DNA from: Lysobacter sp.
Lineage (GTDB): Bacteria > Pseudomonadota > Gammaproteobacteria > Xanthomonadales > Xanthomonadaceae
Length of the DNA stretch: 64,000 nt
Assembly (NCBI GenBank): GCA_011526085.1
Contig: WYBC01000025.1
Location: 98,637 to 162,636, forward strand
Direction of reading: 5' to 3'
Below are positions 38,003 through 48,800 of the stretch, piece after piece. The notes beneath the pieces are model-generated. The model saw only the letters and a program-made list of their open reading frames with translations. It did no database searches and was not told the origin of the DNA. Numbering within the stretch: the first letter of the stretch is position 1; each line of letters opens with the position of its first letter. The translations under genes and the position numbers were made by a program.

Positions 38003-39022
38003 ATGATACCTGCTGCCCCCCTCCCAACGCAGCCCGTCCCGTCGGCCGGGCCGGACTGGAAGCGCCTCTGGCGCGACGCCGTGCGCGATCCGGCCGAACT
38101 GCTGGCCCTGCTGGGGTTGGACGGCCAGGTACCGGGGCTGTCGGCCGGGGCCGCCGCACAGTTCCCGCTGCGGGTGCCGCGGGGCTTCGTGGCCCGGATG
38201 CGGCCCGGCGATCCGCACGACCCCCTGCTGCGCCAGGTGCTGCCGCTCGACGACGAACTGCGGCCGATGCCCGGCTTCGGCCTGGACGCCGTGGGCGACG
38301 GCGCGGCGAAGGCGGCCACCGGGGTGATCCACAAGTACCGCGGCCGGGCCCTGCTGATCGCCACCGGCAGCTGCGCGGTGCACTGCCGCTACTGTTTCCG
38401 CCGCCATTTCCCGTATGCCGACGAGACCGCGGCCGCCGCGCAGTGGCGCGAGGCGGTCGAGGCGATCCGCGCCGATGCCAGTCTCGACGAGGTCATCCTC
38501 TCCGGCGGCGATCCGCTGTCGCTGAGCACGGCCAAGCTGGCCGAGCTGACCGCGCAACTGGCCGGCATCTCGCACGTCCGCCGGCTGCGCATCCACACCC
38601 GTCTGCCGGTGGTGCTGCCCGAGCGGGTGGACGCCGAATTCGACGCCTGGCTGCGCGCCCTGCCCTGGCCGGTGGCGGTGGTGATCCACGCCAACCATGC
38701 CAATGAATTCGATGCGGACGTCGACGCCGCTCTGGCGCGCCTGCGCGACGCGGGCGCAACCGTGCTCAACCAAGCCGTGCTGCTGCGCGGCGTCAACGAT
38801 TCGGTCGACGCCCTGGCCGCCCTGTGCGAACGCGGCTACGCCGGCGGCGCCCTGCCCTATTACCTGCACCAGCTGGACCGGGTGCAGGGCGCCGCGCATT
38901 TCGAAGTGGGCGACGACGAGGCCCGCGCGCTGCATCGCGCGTTGATCGACCGCCTCCCCGGCTACCTCGTGCCGAAACTCGTGCGCGAGGTGCAGGGGGA
39001 TGGGGCGAAGCGGGGGTTGTGA
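38003..39022 (+). CDS. epmB: EF-P beta-lysylation protein (lysine 2,3-aminomutase-like)
   Basis: A 339-residue radical SAM enzyme that converts (S)-alpha-lysine to (R)-beta-lysine for attachment to EF-P. The 4Fe-4S ligands are Cys124, Cys128 and Cys131 in GSCAVHCRYCFRRHFPY. The segments VILSGGDPLSLS and HTRLPVVLPER are typical of KamA/EpmB. The PLP-binding region lies near the C-terminus. The length and lack of C-terminal extension favour EpmB over catabolic lysine aminomutase, as does the divergent efp gene. A TAGAAT -10-like box lies at 37926-37931. Confidence 0.93.
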   Translation: MIPAAPLPTQPVPSAGPDWKRLWRDAVRDPAELLALLGLDGQVPGLSAGAAAQFPLRVPRGFVARMRPGDPHDPLLRQVLPLDDELRPMPGFGLDAVGDGAAKAATGVIHKYRGRALLIATGSCAVHCRYCFRRHFPYADETAAAAQWREAVEAIRADASLDEVILSGGDPLSLSTAKLAELTAQLAGISHVRRLRIHTRLPVVLPERVDAEFDAWLRALPWPVAVVIHANHANEFDADVDAALARLRDAGATVLNQAVLLRGVNDSVDALAALCERGYAGGALPYYLHQLDRVQGAAHFEVGDDEARALHRALIDRLPGYLVPKLVREVQGDGAKRGL

Positions 39023-39043
39023 GGCTTCGGTTCCGCGCGCGGT

Positions 39044-39448
39044 TCAGGGCCGGCTGTAGTCCACCGCCATCCCGGGAAACAGCGACGCGACGATGCGCGG
39101 ACGGCGATCGGAGAGACCTTCGCGAGCGTCGATCTGATCGGGATATTTCAGATCGACCGAAAACGTTCCGTCCTCATCGACCACGAAACACATCGTTCGC
39201 CATTCCGATGCGCCGGACGCCTGGCGCCATGCGTCCCAGAAACGATCGATGAGATCCGACAGTTCCCGGGGACAGAACCGGAAACGCACGTTACCGGGCC
39301 TGTCCACGTAGAACAGATCGGCCGAAATCGCGCCGTCTTCGATTTCCGCATAGAGCGCCAGCCTGCCCGCGGCGTCCGGGGCCGCGTCGAACGCGGCCTC
39401 GCCGATGCGCTGATAGAAATCGTCGACGTTCGGGATCATGCGCGTCAT
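39044..39448 (-). CDS. YezG/DUF600-family immunity protein
   Basis: A 134-residue acidic protein. Its order of blocks matches the YezG/DUF600 immunity family: an N-terminal helix with FYQRIGEAAF, then ALYAEIEDGAISADLFYVD, an amphipathic helix LSDLIDRFWDAWRQA, the strand pair MCFVVDEDGTFSVDLKYPD, and a C-terminal FPGMAVDYS. In Bacillus subtilis YezG neutralises the nuclease toxin YeeF. Here the start codon overlaps the stop codon of the giant YD-repeat gene by 4 bp, and that gene ends in a YeeF-type endonuclease domain. The protein is therefore probably the cognate inhibitor, held in the cytoplasm. Another start, four codons in, is possible. Confidence 0.82.
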   Translation of the reverse strand: MTRMIPNVDDFYQRIGEAAFDAAPDAAGRLALYAEIEDGAISADLFYVDRPGNVRFRFCPRELSDLIDRFWDAWRQASGASEWRTMCFVVDEDGTFSVDLKYPDQIDAREGLSDRRPRIVASLFPGMAVDYSRP

Positions 39449-39880
39449 CCGCCTCTCTGATTCTTGAATCGCTTCTGGTAAGGCTGGCCGTCGATCGTGT
39501 AATTGATCGTGAGCTCGCTCGGCCGCAGCGATTGCCCCGGGTATGTCGGCGTGATACTAACATTCACCTTCTTGCCTTGGGACAGTGCGGTCTGCCACTC
39601 GTTCTCCATCGTCTTATATGCGGAACGATTGAGATTCATGTCCTGCGCGAAGTGGTTGAAGTCGTCGGTAGGGCCATCGAAACGCCGGCCGATGAAGTGT
39701 CCGCCCTCGTCGGTGGAAAGCCGATCGGAACCGCCCGCTCCCAGCTGCGCCTTCGCGTTCCGGCCCTGCGCGCGGTTCAACCTCAGATTGCCGGTGACGC
39801 TCGTGGGGCGGCCCAGATCGTCGAGTTCATAGGTGTAGCCGTTGCTGATCACCTTGCGGAACTTGCGGTTCGCCGAAGCG
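39445..39880 (-). other. Endonuclease_NS_2-type toxin domain of the RHS protein
   Basis: This part encodes the last about 144 residues. It opens with NGYTYELDDLGRPTSVTGNL and contains STDEGGHFIGRRFDGPTDDF and HFAQDMNLNRSAYKTMENEW. The D-x-GGH motif with a following Asn and Arg is the catalytic centre of this nuclease family. The domain ends directly at the immunity gene. Confidence 0.8.
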
Positions 39881-42800
39881 ATGAGTCCAACGCCGTCCTG
39901 CCTGATGTCGTCGCCGCTCGCGCGCAGTTTCTTGAGACTGCCGCGAAGGTTCTTCGCGGCATCGATCACATCCTGGGCGCCGCCCGCGAGCAGGACGAAG
40001 CCGAAGCCCAGCAGCTGGCCGGCGAGCGTGCTCGACGCTTCGCTCCAGCCGCGGTCCCTGAGGAAGCTGCTGGTGGCGGTTTCGATGCGCTGCTGCACGG
40101 CATCGGTGACGCTGTCGATGACTTCGCCAATGATGTTCTTGGCGAAGTTCCTCAGGATCGATTTGATGGGCCCGCCCGTGATCACCGCCTGGATGCCGGC
40201 GACGCCGATCTTGGCCAGGATCGGGTGGCGATCCGCGAAATTGGCAACCGCCTCGACACCGGACGTCACCATGTCGATGACATCGGAAAAGCCGCCGTCG
40301 AGGTAGCCGATAACCACGACTTCCTTGAGCGTGCCGCCGTCGACGATGACTTCCTTCGGCGACTCCGTGGTGGTGGCCGGCTGCGACGCCGCGACCGAAG
40401 GCTTGCGCAGCGGCCGCTGGGTCTTGGCGGCGTATTCGGCCTCCGCCGCGCTCGCCATGGCCTGCTGCATCAGCGGGTCGTTGACGACCTCGAGGATCTT
40501 CTGCCGCTTCTCCTGCGGCGAGAGTTCGCCGGTCGCCACCAGCTGATCGGCGCGATCCGACATGCCGCCGAGCATGTCCACCACGGCATAGGAGTCGATC
40601 TTGCGGACCGTTCCTTCCTCGCCGGCTTGGACATAAACCTCGGCGTAGAGCCTGCCTCTCTCATCCCGACGCAGATCGATGCCTTGTTTCGAAAGCTCCT
40701 CGCTCATGGCGAGCAGGGCTTTTTCGCGTTCCTTCCGGGCAATCCTTGCGGCCTCCAGATCCGTCAGCGACTTCTTCGTCGCCTCGGCAAGACCATTGCC
40801 GAACGCGTCGACCAGCATCTGGCCGTAATCGGCATCGCCCTCCTCGCCCAGCAAACGCGCGACGTGATGCTGGGTCGCGCTGCCGACGAAGCCGGTGACC
40901 GTTCCATTGAGGACGGTCTGGGCGAACGAATTCTTCAGGACCGGCGTCCTGGCGAACCAGGCCGCACTGCCGCTCTTGCTGCCCAGCCATGCGCCGAGCT
41001 CGGCGGTGACCGCGCCGCTCACCGCGCTCGCGGCGAGGTTGGCCCAGCTGAATTTCTCGTTGCTGCGATCGCGGGAGGGATCGATGCGATTGACCAGCCA
41101 GTTGGAACCGTAGTTGGCGAGATTGCCCGCCACCGCCTGAGCAGCTCCCTTCGCCCAATTGGAACCAAAGTTGAAGACGTTGGCCGCCGCCTGCTGCGTT
41201 CCCGATGCCACATCCTTCGCGGCGGTGGCCCCCGTCGTCGCGGTACTGGCGCCGCCCGACAATGCCGAACCCACGCCCATCGTGGCGACACTGCTCAATG
41301 CACCGACAGCGACGGCACCCCAATCGAATTTGTCGGTCAGACCGAAGGCCATCGACGCCAACTGGCCGACCGCGGAACCGACCGCGCCGGCGACGGCCAC
41401 GGCCGCCACCGCGCCCCATGTGAAACCGGCGGCGCCACCCAGTACGGCAGCACCTGTCGCCATGGTGCCGCTGACACCCGCCACCGAAGCACCGAGCAGC
41501 GGTGCCGCGGCGCCGGCGGTATAGACGGTCACCACCGCCACGATCACCACCACGATGATGGTGAGGATGACCGACAGGACGTTGCAGCTCTTCTTCGGCG
41601 GCGGCGGCACGTAGTCCAGCGACGGCGACGTGCTGCCGATCACTTCGGCCGGGTTGTACGGCTTGAAGGTGGTGGCGTCGTTCTTGTTGACCTGGACTTC
41701 CGGGACCTTGAGCGTGGTGCCCGCGGCGAGGGTTTCGCCGCCGGTCAGCGCGTTGGCGGACGCCAGCACGTACCACAGGCTGTCGTTGCCGTAGACGCGC
41801 TGGGCGATGCTGCGCAGGGTGTCGCCAGCCATCACCGTGACCGTGCTGCTGCCGGCTTCGCTGTTGCGGTAGGCGGTGAGGTTGCTGATGGCGTCGACGT
41901 AACCCGCGTTGCTGGCCGCGACCTGCTGACCCGCGACGATCGCGTAGCGCGTGGTCTTGAAGCTGTAGTTGTCGTTGGTGTCGTCGAACCGTTGCAGGAT
42001 GTTGCCGGCGGCGTCGTAGGCGAACAGCCGGTCCTTGCTGTCCTTCACCGCGACCCGGCGTCCCCAGCCATCGTAGACGCTGGACGTGGTGGCCGGCTGG
42101 AAATTGCTGTTGCTGCTGCTGCCCTGCACCTTGGTTTCGAGATAGGCCTCGCGTGCGTCGTAGGTGTAGCCGTAGTACCAGGTGAAGGCGCCGATGTTGT
42201 CGGTTTCCTTGCTGGTGTTCGAGAACCGCTGGTACTGGCTCTGGTACATCCGTCCGTCGCGGGCGAGGTCGTAGTAGTTCCGGGTCTCGTTGCGATCGGT
42301 GATGTTGTTGGTGTAGGTGTAGCCGGTGAAAATGTTGCCGTTGCGGGTACGGACGCCCTCCGCGAACCGCTGGGTCAGCTGGCGGCCGTCGGCATCGTAG
42401 GTGTAGACGTAGCGTTCCTTCACCTGGCCCGCGAATTCGGTGCCGGTCTCGTGCGGAACGACACGCGAGGTCAACCGCCCCGCCGCGTCGTAGCTCAGGA
42501 TTTCGGCGACCTGCGGATTCACGCCGAGTGCGGCCGGTTTGTAGACGTAGGTCCGCTGCCCGCGTTCGTTGTACGTGGTGTTCTCGTACTTCGTCGTGCC
42601 CGCTTCGAGGAAACGACGGCGGATCGCCCGCCCCGCATCGTCGTAGTCGAGCGCGTAACTGACGTCCGCGGTCGCGCCATCGATCTTGCCGAGCACGATC
42701 TGCCCGCCCACGAGCTTGGCGTTGGCGACGGTGACGCGGTTCATCGCGTCGTAGTCGTACCAGAACGATTTCCAGCTGGAACTGGCATAGACATAGGAAT

Positions 42801-45800
42801 CGCCCGGCGTGCTCGGCGTGTAGGTTCCACCACCGCCGCCGCCGCCGCCCCCACCACCGCCGCCTCCACCACCACCGCCATCGTCGATCGGATCCTCGAT
42901 CGGCACGAGCAGCATGGTCTGCTCGGGGGCGACACGACTGGTGCTTGTGCCGCCATCGGCGGTCCGCAACGCGGTCGCGGAGAGGCTGGGATCCTGCGGA
43001 CTCTGCATCGCGATGTAGGGGTCGAGCGGGTCGAGCGGATCGTGCGGGTCGTGCGGATCCGGCACGTAATCCGACGCGATATCGAGACGGATCGATTCGG
43101 TGTACGAGCGCTGGCCGTGCACGTCCTTGGCGTAGACATACACGTACTGGTAATTGCCCGCCTGCGTGGGCACGCCGGACAGCAGACCGGTGGCGCTGTT
43201 GAACGACATGCCGGCAGGCAGACTGCCGTAGGACTCCAGGTGGTAGGTCAGCGCCGATCCTTCGGGATCGCTGAAGCCGCTGCTGACGTCGAACTCCCAG
43301 TACTGCCCGACCGTCAGATAGGCCGGGTACGGCCAGTAAGCCGGATAGGTGAAGACCGGCGGTCGGCTCGGGAGGATGTTGACGTTGATGTCGCGCACGA
43401 CCGTGAACTGGTCGTCGATGCTGCGTGCGGTCAGGCGCAGGGTGAACGTGGCGCCGGCCGGCGGCGTGCCGGTGAGCGTGCCGGTGGCCGGATCGTACGT
43501 CAGCCACGACGGCAGCGCGCTGCCGTCGGCCATGGTCATGGCCGTGGTGAACGTGGTCTCGGGCGCGAGCTGCGCCACCATGTAGGTGTAGTTGTTGCTG
43601 ATCGCTTCGCCGGCATAACCGGACAGACTCCACGGATAGGTGGAACCGCTGCCGGAATTGCCGACGGTGACGCGGCGGCGATTGCCGGCGGCGTCGTAGC
43701 TGTAACGCGTGGTCATGACCTCCGAGCCGGTGGCCACGTCGATCTGGCGGACCATGCTGATCCGGCCGTTGGAATCGTAGGTCGAAATGGTCCGCAGATG
43801 GACCACGGTGACCGTGGTGCCCTTGGTGTAGCTGGTGTAGGTCTCCTCCATGGTGCGGTTGCCGGCCGCATCGTAGGCATAGCGCGTCCAGTTGTTGCCT
43901 TCGCGGATCTCCTTGATCAGACCGCTGGCGTAGTAGTACTGCGCGCGATCGCTCGCGCCCAGGCCGGTCAGGCCGAGCTGGGTCGCGAGCGCGGCATTGC
44001 CGTCGGTGCCGTCCGGCGCCGGCGCGTTGGGATCGGGTCCCGAATAGCCGTCGCTGAGCACCACATACATGTTGGTGGAGGTGGCGCGGGTGGTCTTGAG
44101 CAGCTGACCGGTTTCGGCGTGGTAGATGTAATCGTAGTCGGCGCCGCCGAGATCGTTGTGATCGACGATGCGGCCGAAGACGTCGTAATCCCAGGTCTGC
44201 TCGTCGATGAAGACGTACTCGCCTTCGCGGTCCTTGCGGATCGCCGGGCCGGTGTAGTACTCCGGCACGTAGTAGTAACCGCCGCCGTAACCGTAGCCGT
44301 AGTCGTCGTAGTACCAGGTGCCGGTACCGTAACCGGTGATCGTGCCGTTGACGTCGCCGACCGAGAGCAGATAGCGCCAGCGGTCCGCATCGCCGTTGGT
44401 TTCGCGGATCTTGCGGCCCTGCAGGTCGTTGGCGTAGGTCTTGACCACGCCGGCGGCGCTGCGGCTGCCGAGCAGCAGACTGCGGCTGTCGTAGTCGTAA
44501 CGCGAGGCCTGGCCGAGCGCGTTGGTCACGCTCCAGCGGTCGGCGCTGCCCTGCAGGCCGTAGGTTTCGAGCGTGTTCTTCTGCCGGGTGCCCTGGCCGT
44601 TGGTGAAATCGCCGTGCGCCGACACCCGGCCGGCGCGGTCGTATGCCTTCCAGGTGATGTAACCCAGCGGGTTCTGGGCGTAGCGTTCGCGATCGAACAG
44701 GTCGTAGGCGACCTTCGTCGATTTTCCGAGCGCGTCGATGCTCTCGACGGCGCGGCCGACGCTGTCGTAGACCACGCGCTGCACGTTGCCGTTGGCGTCG
44801 CGGCTTTCGGTGATCCGGCCCAGACCATCGTAGTACCAGTTCAGCACCGGGCGCGCGCGGGTCTCGGTGCCGTTGGCGGCGACGATCTTGACCTCGGGGC
44901 GCGTCTCCTGGACCACCTTGTTGAAGCTGTTGTAGCGGTACAGCGTTTCGTAACCGCGGGCGTCGACGCGACGCACCACATTGCCCCAGCGGTCGTATTC
45001 GCTGAGCACTTCCGGGCGCTGCGCCAGATCGTCCGAATTCGACGGCAGGCGTTCCAGCACCGCGCGGCCGAGCTTGTCGTAGACCAGATCGGTGACCGCG
45101 GACACCACGCTCTGGGCGCCCTGCGCGCTGACGGTGAAGCTCTTGCGGGTCATGCGCAGCGTGCGGCCGGCGAGATCGTAGGCAAGATCGCGCCAGGCAC
45201 CGCCCTGGCTGTTGTCGCGGACGGCGCGACCGGCCTTGTCGTACTCGTAGGAAATGAAGTTGCTGCCGGTGAACGCATCGGCGATGCGGTCGTCCTTCTT
45301 CACGACTTCGCCGAAGGCGTTGTACTGCACGATCTCGGACTGGTCCGTGGACGTGCCCTTGAGCGTGCGCACGCCGCCGACGACGTCGTAGCGTTCGCGC
45401 AGGGTCGCGGCGCTGACCTGGCGGCCGGTGCGGTCGTAGGTGTAGTTGACGAAGAGATCGGATTCGATCGTGGTGCTGCTGCCGTCGATGGCGCCGCCGC
45501 CGCGCAGCGTGGTGCGCACCTGGACGACGCGGTCGCCCGCATCGTAGCTGCGGTAGGTCGCGGTATTGGCGGCGAGATCGCGCTCGGCCGTGACCCGGCC
45601 GCGCAGATCGTAGTCGGTTTCGTTGATGCTGTCGTTGGCGCTGGCCACCGCCGCCGCGGCGCCGATCTTGCCGTTCGCGAAGCGCACCACGCGCACCGCG
45701 TTGCCGAATGCGTCGTAGGCCAGCTCCGTGTAAGGCGAGCGCTGTTCGTACAGGGCGGCGGAGGACAGCGTGTTGTTCTGGGACTGGGCGAGCAGCGTAT

Positions 45801-48800
45801 CGCTGTTCGCGACCAGCACCGCGCGCGACGGCTGCTGCACCGAGATCATCCGGCCCATGGCGTCGTAACGCGTGAGCGTGGTGCCCTGAGCGTCGACCAC
45901 CGAGGTGATGCGACCTTCGCCGTCGTAGCCGAACTGCGTCGACACCATCGACCACTGGCCCGCAGCGGCACCGGAGGTCTGGATGAACTGGTGCGTGGCC
46001 TGCGAGGCGACGCGTCCCAGCGCGTCGTAGGTGAATTCGATGCGGCGATCGTAGCCGGTGGCGGCATCGCCCGCGGCCGGCAGCGCCGGCGGCAGCACGG
46101 TGCCGAGCGCGGCGATCGTCGCCGTCGACAGCCTGCGCGCATGTTCGGTCTTGCTCTGGATTTCGCCATGGGCGGTCCAGACCTGCGAACTGACGTAGCC
46201 CTCGGCGTCGACGCTGACCGTCTCGCGCCCCAGTTTGTCGTAGTAGCGCCAGGTGTCGGCCCAGACCGCGTCGGCGGTATCGGGCGTGCCTTCCAGCAGG
46301 ATCGAGGTCTTCACCACCTCGCCGTAGGCGTTGAACTGGCTGCGCACCGTCGGGCGACCGGTGGCGACGGTGCCGTTGGCCTTGAGGTAGGACACCGCGT
46401 CCTGCTGCACCTGCACCTTCTGGCCCAGCATGTTGTAGCTGCTGTCGACGCCGCGGTCCTGCGTGGCGTTGAGGGTCAGGCCGGACTGCACCAGCGCCTG
46501 GGTCAGCGCCTTGTCGGGCTGCCAGCCCGCCGCGACGAAGGCGCTGCCGGTGGTGACGAGCGCGTTCGCATGGCGGACGGTCCGCGTCTCTTCGCCGAAG
46601 GCGTTGTAGACGTGCGCGGTGACGTTCTTTTCCTCGTCGATGTCGTAGACGACCCGACCGAGATTGTCGTAGACCTTGTAACTGCGATTGCCGAGCGGGT
46701 CCTTCTGCGAGACCGCATTGCCGAGCGCGTCGTAGAGGATTTCGATGGTGTCGGCATTGCCGCTGGCCGGGGTGCCGCCGGTGATCGCGTCGGGCAGCAC
46801 GATGCGCACGGTATTGCCGCGGTTGTCGTACTCGTAGCGGGTGATCCGCGCCTGCGCGGTGTCCGCGTTCTCGATCCGCCGCAGGATGTTGCCGGCGCCG
46901 TCGTACTCCATCCGCGCGACGATCGAACGCGTGGTCGTGGAGCCGCCGGTCCTGACCGCGACCGCGGGACTGATCTCGGCGGTACGGCGACCGGCGCGGT
47001 CGTATTCGTAGTTCCACGCCGCGCCGGTGCGGTCGGTGTGGCGGGTGATGTTGCCGGCGGCGTCGTACTGGTAGGACTCGGTCTGGCCCAGCGCATCGGT
47101 GCGGGTCGTCACCTGGCCGGCGCTGTCGTAAGCCATCGCGATCGCGCGATAGGCCGAGGCCGGCTGGGTCGCGACCCAGGCGGCGAGCGCGGCGGTGTCG
47201 GTGGTGTTCGACGGCAGGTTGGCGTAGACCAGCGTCTGCACCACGCGACCGATGGCGTCGTAGCGCTGCTCGCTGAGGGTGCCGAGCGCATCCAGCGCGA
47301 AGCGCTCGCGGTTGCCGGCATCGTGGAAGTAGCGGAGGGTGCGGCTCTGGGTCGCGCGGATCGCGGGATCGGTGCTGAGCGCCGCCGACACCGCGCCGGC
47401 GACGGTCGCGGTGGTCGCGCCGGGCGCGTAGGCGATATTGACGCCGTAGCGGGTCTTCGCGACGACCCGGCCGATGGCGTCGTACTGCGTTTCGGTGACC
47501 TGGCCGAGACCGCTGCCGCTGCGCATGACCTGATAACGGACGCGGCCGGCCTGGTCGTAATGCAGGCCTTCGACGCGCGCGGTGGCTTCGTTGGCGGAGA
47601 CATGACCGGCGAAACCGGCCTGGGTCGCGGTACCGGCGGCGAGCTGCGTCATCAGCGTGCCGCTGACGGTCGCGGCATAGGCGAGCGTGCTGCGCACGCG
47701 GCCGACGCCGTCGTAACGGATCTCCTGCACCGAGCCATCGCCACGCACGCGGAACGCCAGGCGCGCGGCGGCGTCGTAGACGCTGTAGTCGACCTGATCC
47801 TGCGCGGTCTCGACCAGGAGCGCGGCGACCTGCGCGGCGTCGATGTTGCCGCCGGACAGGCCGACCGAGATCGTCTGCGCATGGCGACGCACGGACGCGA
47901 TCGCGCCCAGCGCGTTGTAGCGCGTGCTGGTGACCGCACCGGCGCCATCGATGCTGTAGGCGACGCGCCCGGCGGTGTCGTAGACCAGGCGCTGCACCTG
48001 GGCGGTGCCGCGATTCGCGGCCATCCACGACGACAGCGACGCTTCGGTGGCGGTGCCCTGCGACAGCGCGGTGGACAGGGTCGCATCCACCGCGAGCGCG
48101 GCCGTGTAGGCGTAGGCGCCGACGATGCGGCCGACCTGATCGTACTGACGTTCGACCACCGCGGCCTGGTTCGCGGAGGTGCGGGTGATGGCCAGGCGTT
48201 CGCGGCCGGCGTTGTCGTACACGCTGTACTGCGCGGCCGCACCGGCTTCGTTCGCGGCGACGAACGAAGCGAAATCGGACGCCTGCGCAGTGCCTGCGTG
48301 CAGCGGCGTGTTGAGGCTGTTCTGCAGCGACGTGGCCGCGACCATGTAACGCAGGCTGGCGACGACGTTGCCCGCACCGTCGTAGCGGGTTTCGCGCAGG
48401 ACGCCGTCGGCACCGAGCTGGAAACGCAGGCGGCCTGCGCCGTCGTAGACCCGGGATTCGCCCTCGAAGCCCATGCTCCAGTCGAGCTGGGCATCGAGAC
48501 TGGCGAGCGTGGCGGTGGCCAGGGTCGCGACGTTCGCGGCCTTGGCGAACAGGCGGGTGGTGGCCACGCGACCGGCGGCGTCGTACCACATGCGGGTCAT
48601 GCCGCCGTTGCCGTCGACCGTGTAGACCAGACGATCGGCGGCGTCGTAGAAGAAGCGGACGACGCTGTCGTTGGCGCTCGCCGGCGTCGCCGCCAGCAGC
48701 GAGGCGACGGTGGCCGTCCCGGCGGCGATCGAATCACGCAGCGCGGCGGTCAGCGGCAGGGCCTGGGCGTAGCGCTTCTCGGCGATGCGGCGGCCGGCGC

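Noticed and set aside
42826..42879. GGN triplet run as a possible microsatellite
   Set aside because: The 18 glycine codons use a mixture of GGC, GGT, GGA and GGG, so it is a coded linker rather than a simple tandem DNA repeat prone to slippage.
40661..48589. A second long minus-strand frame within the RHS gene
   Set aside because: It is the same strand in another frame, rich in Arg and with no recognisable domain. It is a shadow of the repeat-rich coding sequence.
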